64,000 nucleotides of DNA from Burkholderia pyrrocinia. Lineage in GTDB: Bacteria; Pseudomonadota; Gammaproteobacteria; Burkholderiales; Burkholderiaceae. The DNA lies in the NCBI RefSeq assembly GCF_018417535.1, contig NZ_CP070978.1, positions 2,356,001-2,420,000 on the forward strand, given 5' to 3'. The position numbers and the translations under genes were made by a program. Positions 36,021 to 44,924 of the stretch are shown piece after piece (position 1 is the stretch's first letter; each line of letters opens with the position of its first letter). The notes beneath the pieces were generated by a model. The model made no database searches, was not told the origin of the DNA, and saw nothing but the letters and a program-made list of their open reading frames with translations.

Positions 36021-37336
36021 TGAGCGCCTCCTGCACGATCCAGCTCCACGCCGACGGCATTTGGCACGACGTCGGCGTTGTCACCCTGTTCGGCGAGCCC
36101 GACGAGGGCTGGCGTGGTCGTGCCTATACGGGTTACGACGTCGAATGGGTCGTCCGGCATCAATTCGCCCGCGATGCGCACGCGATGGCGTGCGGTTTTC
36201 CGGTCGATCTCGAGCCGCTGGTGACGCACCACTGGCCGATTTTCCTGATCGATTTGCTGCCGCAAGGCTTCGGTCGTCAGGAACTGTTGCGCCGCCTCGA
36301 TCTGCCGGAAACAGCCGAGGAGCGTGCCGACTGGCCGTTGCTGCTCGCGGGAGCCGGTAACTCGATCGGCAATCTGCGCGTCAAGGAAGCCGCGCAGTGG
36401 CTTGCCGAGCGCCAGGGGCCGCAGCAAGGTTTTACGGACGATGACGTAGCCGCGCGCGGAGACGCATTCAGCGAATATCTCGCCGAACACGGATTCTTCG
36501 TCGCAGGCTCTTCGGGCGTGCAGGGCGAGTGGCCGAAGCTGCTGCTGACCCGTGCCGACGACGGACTGCTCTACCTCGATCACACGCTGCCCGACGCGCG
36601 CGCGGTCGCACACTACATCGTCAAGTTCGGACGCGGCGCGAACGAGCGTCTTGCACAGATCCTGCGTCATGAAGCACCCTACATGGCATTGGCCCAGCAT
36701 CTTGGCTTGCGCGTGCATGCGCCGCTGATGCTGCGCGACCGGTCGCTATTCATCCCGCGGTTCGATCGCGCGCGCGTTGACGATAGCGTCGTCCGGTTCG
36801 CTCAGGAAAGCATCGCTTCGTTGACGGGTAAAGCCGGCTTCGGTGTCGTGCCGAGTCACGACGAGGTGTGCGGGCATCTCGTACGCCAATGCACGGATCC
36901 TCAAGCCGAGGTGGCCGAGTATCTGTGCCGCGACGTCGCGAATCTTGCGTTGGGCAACAAGGACAATCATGCGCGGAACACGGCATTGCAACGCGACTTC
37001 GATGGACGCGTTGCCTTGACGCCGCTTTACGACTTCGCACCGATGTATCTGCATCCCGACGGCATTGCACGGCGCATCCGCTGGGAAGGAAATGACGGTG
37101 GTCGGCCAGACTGGGCGCGGGTACTCGATGGGGTCGTCCGGTCGAGCGAGCCGCAGGCGGGGGAGGCGCATGCCGCGCTGGATCGCGACGCATTGCGGGC
37201 ACGGCTGCACGCAATGGCGCCGCGCTTGCAGGAGATCGCCGATCGGGGCGTCGATCTCGGACTGGAGCACGATGTGCATGCGTTCCTGAAACCGGGCATC
37301 GAGCGGCTCGCCCGCGAACTGGATGTACTGCGCTAG
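36020..37336 (+). CDS. hipA: HipA family serine/threonine kinase toxin
   Basis: 438-residue kinase-fold toxin. HipA proteins phosphorylate an aminoacyl-tRNA synthetase (GltX in E. coli) and cause growth arrest. Seen here: SSGVQGEWPKLLLTRADDG (nucleotide loop region), HYIVKFGRGANE (ATP lysine strand), catalytic-loop LALGNKDNHARNTALQ (N-K-D-N-H-x-R-N) and the metal-binding LTPLYDFAPMY. All core kinase residues appear intact. The start lies in the operator; no good ribosome site precedes it. The partner regulator is downstream, opposite to the hipBA order of E. coli. Confidence 0.88.
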   Translation: MSASCTIQLHADGIWHDVGVVTLFGEPDEGWRGRAYTGYDVEWVVRHQFARDAHAMACGFPVDLEPLVTHHWPIFLIDLLPQGFGRQELLRRLDLPETAEERADWPLLLAGAGNSIGNLRVKEAAQWLAERQGPQQGFTDDDVAARGDAFSEYLAEHGFFVAGSSGVQGEWPKLLLTRADDGLLYLDHTLPDARAVAHYIVKFGRGANERLAQILRHEAPYMALAQHLGLRVHAPLMLRDRSLFIPRFDRARVDDSVVRFAQESIASLTGKAGFGVVPSHDEVCGHLVRQCTDPQAEVAEYLCRDVANLALGNKDNHARNTALQRDFDGRVALTPLYDFAPMYLHPDGIARRIRWEGNDGGRPDWARVLDGVVRSSEPQAGEAHAALDRDALRARLHAMAPRLQEIADRGVDLGLEHDVHAFLKPGIERLARELDVLR

Positions 37337-37350
37337 GCGGGGGCGACACG

Positions 37351-37638
37351 ATGGACAAACGCTATAACGCGATGTCGCTTCCCGAACAGCTTGCGTTGCG
37401 GCGGCAAGCGATCGACGACGTTCTCGCGCATCCCGAGTGGTCGCTGCGCGAATCGGTGCGTCATCTGAAGCAGACGATGCGGCTGACGAGCGCCGAGATG
37501 GCGAAGCTCGCCGGCGTGTCGACGAAGACGATTCAGGATATCGAGCAGGGCCGCAGCGACGGGACGGTACAGACGATGAACCGCATATTCGGCATGTTGG
37601 GATTGAAGCTCGGCGTCGTGCGGCGGGCGCCGCAATAA
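37351..37638 (+). CDS. hipB: HipB-like helix-turn-helix antitoxin
   Basis: 95 residues, 14 bases after hipA. The HTH is MRLTSAEMAKLAGVSTKTIQ then DIEQGRSDGTVQTMNRIF (about 47-84), an XRE-type domain ending in GMLGLKLGVV as in HipB. An additional N-terminal helical part (MSLPEQLALRRQAIDDVLAH) is longer than in E. coli HipB. It should bind HipA and repress the operon through the long inverted repeat. Confidence 0.85.
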   Translation: MDKRYNAMSLPEQLALRRQAIDDVLAHPEWSLRESVRHLKQTMRLTSAEMAKLAGVSTKTIQDIEQGRSDGTVQTMNRIFGMLGLKLGVVRRAPQ

Positions 37639-37744
37639 CGCACGCGGAGGAAGCGGCCGCGCATCGCGTATCCATCGGGCGATCGATGCGCGCCGTGCCT
37701 GGGCCGCGCGCGCGGCGCGATTGCCCGGCCCAGGCGCCCCGACT

Positions 37745-37924
37745 TCACTTCACCGCAAACAGCGTCAGGTTCATGAAGATCTTGAACGCATAGCCGAGCG
37801 TGACGGCGCCGGCCACGCCGCCCGCCCACAGGACGACGAACCACATCCAGCCGCGCATCCGCGGTCGTGGCGCCTCGGGCGGGCGATCGGCGGAATCAGT
37901 GGTGGTAGTAATGCTGGTCTTCAT
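37745..37924 (-). CDS. Small oxidase subunit, DUF2474/CydX-like
   Basis: 59 residues: a soluble N-terminus MKTSITTTTDSADRPPEAPR, then a single membrane helix MWFVVLWAGGVAGAVTLGYA and the tail FKIFMNLTLFAVK. The W-x(4)-W-A-G-G-V pattern is typical of DUF2474 proteins found after cydB/cioB. Its start codon lies inside the 3' end of cydB (29-base overlap), so it is the third gene of the oxidase operon and probably stabilises the complex. Confidence 0.82.
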   Translation of the reverse strand: MKTSITTTTDSADRPPEAPRPRMRGWMWFVVLWAGGVAGAVTLGYAFKIFMNLTLFAVK

Positions 37925-38903
37925 GGCGCACCTTGCCTCGGAATACCCAGTAGCCCATCGTCGTGTAGGCGATGATGATCGGGAGGATAACCGCTGCGCC
38001 GACCAGCGTGAAGGTCTGGCTGGAACGCGGCGCCGCCGCTTCCCAGATCGTCATGGTCTGAGGAATCGCATACGGGAACAGCGTGACGAGCAGGCCGACG
38101 TAGCCGAGCAGCACGAGCGCGAGCGCAAGCACGAACGGCGTCATGTCGTGCCGGTCGCGTACCGCGCGGCGCATCCACACCGCGCACCCGGCGACCAGGA
38201 ACGGCACCGGCAGCAGGCGCCAGAACAGCCCCGAATCGAACCAGCGCTGCGCGATGGCCGGATCCTGCAGCGGCGTCCACAGGCTGACCACCGCGATGAA
38301 GCCGAGCAGCACGACGGTCAGCGGCCACACGACCCGATGCAGCCGGCGCTGCAGGTCGCCTTCCGTCTTCGCGACGAGCCAGCAGCAGCCGAGCAACGCA
38401 TAGGTCACGATCAGGCCGAGGCCCGTCAGCAGGCTGAACGGCGTCAGCCAGTCGAACGCGTCGCCCGCGAACACGCCGTCCTTCACGTCGATGCCCTGCA
38501 GGAACGCGCCGAGCGCGATGCCCTGGAACAGCGTCGCGCCGGCCGAGCCGCCGATGAACGCGAGATCCCACAGCTGCTTCGTGCGCCGCGCCTTCGCGCG
38601 GATCTCGAACGACACGCCGCGGAAGATCAGGCAGACCAGCATGAAGATCAGCGGCAGGTACAGCGCCGACAGCACGGTCGAATAGACGATCGGGAACACC
38701 GCGAACAGCCCGGCGCCGCCGAGCACGAGCCACGTCTCGTTGCCGTCCCACACGGGCGCGACCGTGTTCATCATCAGGTCGCGTTCCTTCTCGTCCGGGA
38801 AGAACGGGAAGACGATGCCGATGCCGAGGTCGAAGCCGTCGAGCACGACGTACATGAAGAGCCCCAATGCGATGATTGCGGCCCAGATTACGGTGACGTC
38901 CAT
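37896..38903 (-). CDS. cioB: Cyanide-insensitive bd-type ubiquinol oxidase subunit II
   Basis: Membrane subunit of 335 residues with about eight helices. Hallmarks of CydB/CioB: MDVTVIWAAIIALGLFMYVV, LDGFDLGIGIVFPFFPDEKE, RDLMMNTVAPVWDGNETWLV, FRGVSFEIRAKA and the terminal GYWVFRGKV. It forms the heterodimer with subunit I. The start at 38903 is 29 bases after the cioA stop. The 473-residue open frame extending upstream to 39317 is not used. Confidence 0.93.
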   Translation of the reverse strand: MDVTVIWAAIIALGLFMYVVLDGFDLGIGIVFPFFPDEKERDLMMNTVAPVWDGNETWLVLGGAGLFAVFPIVYSTVLSALYLPLIFMLVCLIFRGVSFEIRAKARRTKQLWDLAFIGGSAGATLFQGIALGAFLQGIDVKDGVFAGDAFDWLTPFSLLTGLGLIVTYALLGCCWLVAKTEGDLQRRLHRVVWPLTVVLLGFIAVVSLWTPLQDPAIAQRWFDSGLFWRLLPVPFLVAGCAVWMRRAVRDRHDMTPFVLALALVLLGYVGLLVTLFPYAIPQTMTIWEAAAPRSSQTFTLVGAAVILPIIIAYTTMGYWVFRGKVRHEDQHYYHH

Positions 38904-38932
38904 AGGTTTTCTCGTTTGCGGATGGGGTGGGC

Positions 38933-40345
38933 TCAGACGGTCTCGATCAGCTCGTCGACGGCCGACATCGGGCGGCGCGCGGTGTGATCGGGGCGCGTGT
39001 CGGGCGTGTCGTCGTGCTTCGCGTCGGGCAGCGCGGGGCCGGCCTTCATCAGCTTCAGCATGTAGTACACGCCGGTGCCGAACACGAGGAAGTACACGAT
39101 CACGAACGTCATCATCGACAGGCTGACCTGCTGCACCGACAGCGGCGACACGGCCTGCGCGGTGCGCATCACGCCATACACGACCCACGGCTGGCGGCCC
39201 GCTTCGGTCGTCACCCAGCCCGCGAGCAGCGACACGAAGCCGGTCGGGCCCATCACGAGCGCGACGCGCTGGAACCACTTCGATTCGTACAGGCGGCCGC
39301 GGCGGCGCAGGAACCACGCGAGCGCGGCGAGGCCGATCATCGCGAAGCCGAGGCCGACCATGATCCGGAAGCTCCAGAACACGACGGTCGAGTTCGGGCG
39401 GTCCTCAGGCGGGAAGTCCTTCAGCCCGCGGATCTCGCCGTCCCAGCTATGCGTGAGGATCAGGCTGCCGAGGTGCGGCACCTTCACCGCGTAGCGGGTC
39501 GTTTCCGCCTTCATGTCCGGAATCCCGAACAGGTTGAGCGGCGTGCCGCCCTTTTCGGTTTCCCACAGCCCTTCGATCGCGGCGATCTTCGCGGGCTGGT
39601 GCTTCAGCGTGTTGATGCCGTGCTGGTCGCCGATCACGGCCTGCAGCGGCGCGAGCACGAGCAGCAGCCACAGCGCCATCGAGAACATCTTCTTCACGCT
39701 CTTGTCGCGGCGGCCCTTCAGCAGGTGCCATGCGCCCGTCGCGGCCACGACCAGCGCGGCGACGATGAACGCGGCGATCGCCATGTGGAACAGGCGGTAC
39801 GGGAACGACGGGTTGAAGATGATCGCGAACCAGTCGGTCGGCACGACGCGGCCGTCGACGATCTCGAAGCCCTGCGGCGTCTGCATCCAGCTGTTCGATG
39901 CGAGGATCCAGAACGTCGAGATCAGCGTGCCGACCGCGACCATCAGCGTCGCGCCGAAGTGTGCGCGCGGGCTCACGCGGTTCCAGCCGAACAGCATGAT
40001 GCCGAGGAAGCCGGCCTCGAGGAAGAACGCGGTCATCACCTCGTACATCAGCAGCGGCCCGGTGACGGCGCCGGCGAAGCTCGAGAAGCCCGACCAGTTG
40101 GTGCCGAACTGGTAGCTCATCACGACGCCGGAGACGACGCCCATCCCGAACGCGACCGCGAAGATCTTCGACCAGAACAGACAGAGGGTTTTGTAGTACT
40201 GCTTGCCGGTCTTGAGCCAGCGATATTCGAGCACCGCGATGAAGCTGGCGAGGCCGATGCTCAGCGCCGGGAAGACGATGTGAAAGGAGACGGTGAACGC
40301 GAATTGCAGGCGGGCCAGATCGAGGGCCGAAAGTGCGGTGTCCAT
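38933..40345 (-). CDS. cioA: Cyanide-insensitive bd-type ubiquinol oxidase subunit I
   Basis: Haem-bearing catalytic subunit, 470 residues, reducing O2 with ubiquinol. Visible: LARLQFAFTVSFHIVFPALS (haem b595/d histidine), FGTNWSGFSSFAGAVTGPLL, LEAGFLGIMLFGWNRVSP, SNSWMQTPQGFEIVDGRVVP, and FRLFHMAIAA-like YRLFHMAIAA (b558 histidine). The shorter quinol loop than in E. coli CydA fits the CioA group, whose members resist cyanide. An FNR/ANR box lies 161 bases upstream, implying induction at low oxygen. Confidence 0.93.
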   Translation of the reverse strand: MDTALSALDLARLQFAFTVSFHIVFPALSIGLASFIAVLEYRWLKTGKQYYKTLCLFWSKIFAVAFGMGVVSGVVMSYQFGTNWSGFSSFAGAVTGPLLMYEVMTAFFLEAGFLGIMLFGWNRVSPRAHFGATLMVAVGTLISTFWILASNSWMQTPQGFEIVDGRVVPTDWFAIIFNPSFPYRLFHMAIAAFIVAALVVAATGAWHLLKGRRDKSVKKMFSMALWLLLVLAPLQAVIGDQHGINTLKHQPAKIAAIEGLWETEKGGTPLNLFGIPDMKAETTRYAVKVPHLGSLILTHSWDGEIRGLKDFPPEDRPNSTVVFWSFRIMVGLGFAMIGLAALAWFLRRRGRLYESKWFQRVALVMGPTGFVSLLAGWVTTEAGRQPWVVYGVMRTAQAVSPLSVQQVSLSMMTFVIVYFLVFGTGVYYMLKLMKAGPALPDAKHDDTPDTRPDHTARRPMSAVDELIETV

Positions 40346-40505
40346 ACCAGATGACCGAAGCTGACGATACCCGCCGGCGGGTGCCGGCGGACCCCGGCCG
40401 ACAGGTGGCGGGGTTGGCTGGAGTATGTGCCGCGATGTTGCACCGCGAAATGCGCCAACTCGTCGCAGATGTCCAGTCCGCCGCGCGCGATTTCGGGATA
40501 AATCG

Positions 40506-40519
40506 TTGATTCGTATCAA
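40506..40519. promoter_or_regulatory. Perfect FNR/ANR box before the oxidase operon
   Basis: TTGATTCGTATCAA matches the FNR/ANR consensus TTGAT-N4-ATCAA at every defined base. It lies 161 bases before the cioA start in the 493-base divergent gap (40346-40838). It fits oxygen control of a terminal oxidase; it could also affect the rightward small gene. Nothing else is evident in the gap. Confidence 0.85.
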
Positions 40520-40838
40520 GAAGGCCGTTCGCGGCGCGCGAGGCCGCGGCGCGGCGGTCTGACGCACGTGCGTCAATATGGCGCGTCGCGTCATCGGAAC
40601 GGTTTCGCGCGTGCGCAAGCGGCGTGCCGGGCGCCCTCCGTGCGTCGCCCTGCGCGGCCGATCCGTTTCGACGCGTTAGCCGCGTAATGCGGGCGGCCGT
40701 GCGGCAGGCGGGGTCTGTCACATTGGTAACGTCGCGCAACATTCGCGCGTTCGCCGGTAATGGCTGCCGGATCGCGCGCGGCGTAGCGTTCGGGGTGTCG
40801 GGTTCGCATCGACGAACCGGTCTGCCGGAGAACGTGAC

Positions 40839-41165
40839 GTGAATGGAATGAAGCTCGCGCTGGGCGCGGCGGCCGCGGTGGCGCTCGCGACGGGCGGCGT
40901 GGCGCATGCCGCCCGGGTCGGGGTCTACATCGGCCCCGGCTACCCGTATTACTACCCCGTCGTCCCCGCGCCGTATTACTACCCGCCGCCCGTCGTCGCG
41001 GTGCCCGTCGATCCCGGCCCGCCGCCCGAGTACGTCGAGAAGGGGCAGCCGCAGGACGATCGCGACGCGAACCTCTGGTACTACTGCGACGCGTCGAAGC
41101 ATTACTACCCGTATGTGAAGACCTGCAAGTCGGGCTGGCGATCGGTGCCGGCGCGGCCGCAGTGA
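40839..41165 (+). CDS. Exported Tyr/Pro-rich small protein
   Basis: 108 residues: signal peptide (LALGAAAAVALATGGVAHAA), a Tyr/Pro-rich stretch (GPGYPYYYPVVPAPYYYPPP) and a conserved-looking end ANLWYYCDASKHYYPYVKTC with two cysteines and a tryptophan (CKSGWRSVPA). Many beta-proteobacterial periplasmic or surface proteins share this W-Y-Y-C...Y-P-Y-V...C-x-x-G-W signature; function unknown. GTG 40839 with GGAG eight bases before it is preferred to the ATG at 40848. It is followed by a glycine-zipper lipoprotein gene after 13 bases. Confidence 0.75.
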   Translation: MNGMKLALGAAAAVALATGGVAHAARVGVYIGPGYPYYYPVVPAPYYYPPPVVAVPVDPGPPPEYVEKGQPQDDRDANLWYYCDASKHYYPYVKTCKSGWRSVPARPQ

Positions 41166-41178
41166 CGGAGGCGCGACG

Positions 41179-41712
41179 ATGAAATCCGCATTCAGATCCT
41201 GGCGCGTGCCGGCCGTACTGGCACTGGCCGGCCTCCTTGGCGCGTGCGCGTACCTGCCGACCGGGCCGAGCGTGATGGCGCTGCCCGGCACCGGCAAGTC
41301 GTTCGACCAGTTCCGCGCCGACGACGGAAGCTGCCGCCAGTACGCATTCGAGCAATCGGGCGGCGTGAGTGCCGGGCAGGCATCGACCGCGAGCGCGGTC
41401 GGCAGCGCGGCCGTCGGCACCGCGCTCGGCGCGGCGGCCGGCGCCGCGTTCAACGGCGGTACCGGTGCGGCCGTCGGCGCCGGTGCGGGGCTGCTCGCGG
41501 GCAGCGTCGTCGGCGCGGGCGCCGCGCAGGGCTCGGCCTACGACATCCAGCGCCGCTACGACTACGCGTACCTGCAATGCATGTATGCGACGGGCAACCG
41601 CGTGCCGGTGCCCGGCGGAATGAGCGGCGGTGGCGGCGGATATGGCGGGGGCGCGCCGCGCGCGGCGCCGCCGATGCCGCCGGCGGGTGTCCAGCCGCCG
41701 CCGCGGTATTGA
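41179..41712 (+). CDS. Glycine-zipper lipoprotein
   Basis: 177 residues: lipobox in LALAGLLGACAYLP (cysteine near 23), a soluble domain with DDGSCRQYAFEQSGG, a long glycine zipper (AVGTALGAAAGAAFNGGTGA, GAGAGLLAGSVVGAGA), then YDIQRRYDYAYLQCMYATGN and a Gly/Pro-rich tail. It is like the SlyB/YmgG glycine-zipper proteins that associate with the outer membrane. Probably co-transcribed with the preceding exported protein. Confidence 0.8.
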   Translation: MKSAFRSWRVPAVLALAGLLGACAYLPTGPSVMALPGTGKSFDQFRADDGSCRQYAFEQSGGVSAGQASTASAVGSAAVGTALGAAAGAAFNGGTGAAVGAGAGLLAGSVVGAGAAQGSAYDIQRRYDYAYLQCMYATGNRVPVPGGMSGGGGGYGGGAPRAAPPMPPAGVQPPPRY

Positions 41713-41827
41713 CGGGAGCGTTCGTCCGGCGCGTCGGCATGCGCTGCGTGAATTGCGTACACTCTGAGTTTCGTTTCGGCAGGGCCGGGCGCATCGGTTC
41801 CGGTCCGCGTTCACTCAGGGCACGAAG

Positions 41828-42841
41828 ATGATCGATTTACGCAGCGATACCGTGACACGTCCGAGCCAGGCGATGCTGGCCGCGATGACTGCCGCCGAAG
41901 TCGGCGACGACGTATGGGGCGACGACCCGACCGTGCTGCGCCTGCAGGCGGTTTCGGCCGGGCGGACCGGCAAGGAAGCCGGCCTGTTCTTTCCGAGCGG
42001 CACGCAGAGCAACCTCGCCGCGCTGATGTCCCATTGCGAGCGCGGCGACGAGTACATCGTCGGCCAGCTCGCGCATACCTACAAGTACGAAGGCGGCGGC
42101 GCCGCCGTGCTGGGCAGCATCCAGCCGCAGCCGATCGAGAACGCGCCGGACGGCACGCTGCCGCTCGCGAAGATCGCCGCGGCGATCAAGCCGATCGACA
42201 ATCACTTTGCCCGCACGCGCCTGCTCGCGCTCGAAAACACGATCGGCGGTCAGGTCCTGCCGGAAGCTTATGTGCAGGAAGCCGTCGCGTTCGCGCGCAG
42301 CCGCGGGCTGTCCACGCACCTCGACGGCGCACGCGTATGCAACGCGGCCGTCGCGTCGGGCCGTCCGATCGCGGAGCTGTGCGCACCGTTCGACAGCGTG
42401 TCGATCTGTTTTTCGAAAGGGCTCGGCGCACCGGTCGGCTCGGTGCTGGTCGGCAGCCGTGCGCTGATCGAGCGTGCGCAGCGCTGGCGCAAGGTGCTCG
42501 GCGGCGGGATGCGGCAGTCGGGCATTCTCGCGGCGGCGTGCCTGTATGCGCTCGACCACAACGTCGAGCGGCTCGCGGACGATCACGCGAACGCCGCGCA
42601 TCTCGCGGATGGCCTCGCGCGCATCGAAGCCGTGAAGGTGCTGTCGCATGCGACGAACATGGTGTTCGCGCAATTCCCCGAAGCCGATTGTGCGCCGCTC
42701 GAGGCGTGGCTCAAGGCGCGCGGGATCCTCACGCAGATGCTGTACGCGTCGCGCTTCGTCACCCACTGCGACGTGTCGCGCGCGGACATCGACACGTTCC
42801 TCGGCGCGGTCGGCGCGTATTTCTCGCAGCGGCGCGCGTAA
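41828..42841 (+). CDS. ltaE: Low-specificity L-threonine aldolase
   Basis: PLP enzyme of 337 residues splitting L-threonine or allo-threonine to glycine and acetaldehyde. Start MIDLRSDTVTRPSQAMLAAM is diagnostic; FPSGTQSNLAALMSHCERGD, HLDGARVCNAAVASG and SICFSKGLGAPVGSVLVG (PLP lysine) follow. Full length. It ends 32 bases from the stop of the convergent ArgP-like gene. Confidence 0.95.
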   Translation: MIDLRSDTVTRPSQAMLAAMTAAEVGDDVWGDDPTVLRLQAVSAGRTGKEAGLFFPSGTQSNLAALMSHCERGDEYIVGQLAHTYKYEGGGAAVLGSIQPQPIENAPDGTLPLAKIAAAIKPIDNHFARTRLLALENTIGGQVLPEAYVQEAVAFARSRGLSTHLDGARVCNAAVASGRPIAELCAPFDSVSICFSKGLGAPVGSVLVGSRALIERAQRWRKVLGGGMRQSGILAAACLYALDHNVERLADDHANAAHLADGLARIEAVKVLSHATNMVFAQFPEADCAPLEAWLKARGILTQMLYASRFVTHCDVSRADIDTFLGAVGAYFSQRRA

Positions 42842-42873
42842 CCGCCACGAGCCGGGCTCGTCATCGGCTCATG

Positions 42874-43782
42874 TCATTTCGGCAGCGGCGCGAGCAACCG
42901 GCGCGCTGCCTCGACGACCCGCGCGGACAGCGACGCCATCGTCGGCGACTGCACGGTCCACGCGTGCCAGTACAGCGTGACGTCGGTCGGATGCGCGGGT
43001 GCGAGATCGACGAGCCCCTGCGCGTCGAGCGGCGCGGTACCGATCAGCGGCTCCGGCACCATCGCGTAACCGAGCCCGTGCTGCACCGCCGCGAAGTGCG
43101 AATGGGTGCCCGGCACGTAGTGGCACGGGTACGCGCCTTCGGGCAATCCGAACTTCTCCTTCAGGAACGACGACTGCAGCGTGTCGCGCCGCGAATACGC
43201 GACGACGGGCGCCTTGCGCGCGCTCGCGCGGTTCAGCCCGCGCGGAAACCAGCGGACCGCGAACGCGGCGGCCGCGAGCAGCCGGTAGCGCATCGTGCCG
43301 AGCGGCGTCGCGATGCAGCCGCGCATCGGCTTCGGTTCGGTCGTCACGCAGCCGACCGCCATCCCGCTTTCGAGCAGCGCGAACGTGTGGTCCTGATCCT
43401 CGACGATCAGCTCGAACAGGATTCGCTCGCCCGCGAGCACGGAGGTCAGCGCGGGCAGGAACCACGTGCCGAGGCTGTCGGCGTTCAGCGCGATCGTCAC
43501 CGAGATCGGCGATTCGCGCTCGGTCGCGAGCGTGCTTTGCAGGTCGGCCTGCAGCAGCGCGACGCGGCGCAGGTGCTGCAGCACGCGCTGCCCGGCCATC
43601 GTGGGGCGGCACGGGCGCGTGCGCAACACGAGCGGCGTGCCGAGGCTCGCCTCCAGCGCGCGGACCCGCTGCGTGACGGCGGATGCGGTCACGTGCAGGC
43701 GCACGGCCGCCTGCTCGAAGCTGCCCGTGTCGGCGACGGCCAGCAGCGCGGCGGCCTGCTTCGGATCGATCGTCAGCGACAT
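42874..43782 (-). CDS. argP: LysR family regulator, ArgP type
   Basis: 302 residues: N-terminal winged HTH (IDPKQAAALLAVADTGSFEQ, AAVRLHVTASAVTQRVRALE) and the effector domain (SISVTIALNADSLGTWFLPA-like ISVTIALNADSLGTWFLPAL, LIVEDQDHTFALLESGMAVG). These match ArgP/IciA proteins, which control lysine and arginine export and related genes. In many relatives argP is next to a lysE/argO exporter; here the divergent neighbour is only a gene fragment, so the target exporter, if any, is elsewhere. Confidence 0.88.
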   Translation of the reverse strand: MSLTIDPKQAAALLAVADTGSFEQAAVRLHVTASAVTQRVRALEASLGTPLVLRTRPCRPTMAGQRVLQHLRRVALLQADLQSTLATERESPISVTIALNADSLGTWFLPALTSVLAGERILFELIVEDQDHTFALLESGMAVGCVTTEPKPMRGCIATPLGTMRYRLLAAAAFAVRWFPRGLNRASARKAPVVAYSRRDTLQSSFLKEKFGLPEGAYPCHYVPGTHSHFAAVQHGLGYAMVPEPLIGTAPLDAQGLVDLAPAHPTDVTLYWHAWTVQSPTMASLSARVVEAARRLLAPLPK

Positions 43783-43854
43783 GGTTCAGATGAAACGAGA
43801 CAGATTGTGATGTTCAAAACGATGAAGCCCTGCTAGTCATGGCGTTGCGGCCGA

Positions 43855-44250
43855 TTATGACGCGTGGCGATCAATTGTGAAATGGAACTCGGTCATGCCT
43901 TGGGACCAAACCGTGACCGATTCGGCATGTTGTGCCAGATGGTCTGGCGCAAGGTGCTCGCGCGGATTTCCCATTCGGCTTGCCCGCATGATCTCTTTGT
44001 CGATCTTGTTCGACAAGCGGCGCAGCGGGGCGCTGTATTTCAACGTGTCGGCGTGTTCGAGGTACGCGATCGCGCGCGTGGCGTCGCCGGTACCTGTTCG
44101 ATGTCCAGGGAGAAACAGCCGCGCCGGCTCCGGCGAGTGCACGCGTGCACCCGAAAATTCGGGATCCGACGCTGGCCAAAGCGCGGAATGTGCGAAGACA
44201 GAATGCGCACTGCCGCGAGCAGTGCGCATCCCTCGGGTGTCGGCGATCAA
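43855..44250 (-). pseudogene. Probable 3' fragment of a gene, family unknown
   Basis: A leftward open frame whose last 75 or so codons have strong G/C third positions typical of real genes here (TRAIAYLEHADTLKYSAPLR, RLSNKIDKEIMRASRMG, ESVTVWSQGMTEFHFTIDR). Upstream of about 44100 the codon bias is lost and no start with a ribosome site is seen. I read it as the remaining end of a disrupted gene. The overlapping rightward frames lack codon bias. Otherwise the gap 43783-44246 shows nothing. Confidence 0.35.
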
Positions 44251-44849
44251 TAGGCCGCCACGTTTTCGGTATTCCGTCGTTCAACGGGCGTCCTGGATTT
44301 CGCCACTGCCGTGATAAACAACATGGCGGCGATTCCACTCGCAACCAGTGCCGGGTAAGCCGCCAGGATCTGGATCAATGAATACTTCCAGCTCAATGGG
44401 CGCCCGACGCCAAGCATTGCCGCATAGAACCACGAGACGGCGGAAATCACGCCCGCGAAAATGGCAACCATGCGCCGTTCGAAGGAAAGCTTCAGCAAGG
44501 ATCCCGCCTTCTGCAATGCCGGGAGGACCGCGGAGTGCAAAGCGATACCGTTGAAGGTCAGCAACGCGACGATGCCAATCTTGGCCTGCAGCTTGGGATT
44601 GCCGAGATACCCGAGACCCTGAGTCCGCATATCGAACGCAATGATCGCGATGCCGGTGATCCAAAGCACCATCAGCGCCAACGTGACGGTGCGCTGCAGG
44701 CTGGGCAGGTGGACCTGGGCAAGATCGGTAGGCGCGTCAGAATCCAACAGTCGCCTGACCATGGCAATGTCACTGGTCAGCACGAGACCAATCGCGACAC
44801 AGCAGGCTATGAGATGAACAAAGACGATTCCCATTCGTACGAATTCCAT
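44247..44849 (-). CDS. Integral membrane protein, unknown function
   Basis: 200 residues with about five membrane helices: MGIVFVHLIACCVAIGLVLT, SLQRTVTLALMVLWITGIAI, AKIGIVALLTFNGIALHSAV, MVAIFAGVISAVSWFYAAML and LIQILAAYPALVASGIAAML. A His in the first helix (VHLIACC) and Asp in IAFD could bind haem or metal, as in small cytochrome-like membrane proteins, but this is speculation. ATG 44849 follows AAGGACAGAAA. Codon use is less G/C-biased than in neighbours, suggesting recent acquisition or low expression. Confidence 0.7.
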   Translation of the reverse strand: MEFVRMGIVFVHLIACCVAIGLVLTSDIAMVRRLLDSDAPTDLAQVHLPSLQRTVTLALMVLWITGIAIIAFDMRTQGLGYLGNPKLQAKIGIVALLTFNGIALHSAVLPALQKAGSLLKLSFERRMVAIFAGVISAVSWFYAAMLGVGRPLSWKYSLIQILAAYPALVASGIAAMLFITAVAKSRTPVERRNTENVAAY

Positions 44850-44924
44850 TTTCTGTCCTTTTTCGGCGCGTTGCGCAAAGTTGAGTTGTACCGTCGCAAA
44901 TCTGGGTGAATCTTGGCGATACAT

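Noticed and set aside
43864..44314. Rightward frames of 129 and 145 codons next to argP
   Set aside because: Third-position bias favours the leftward fragment; the rightward frames lack bias and ribosome sites.
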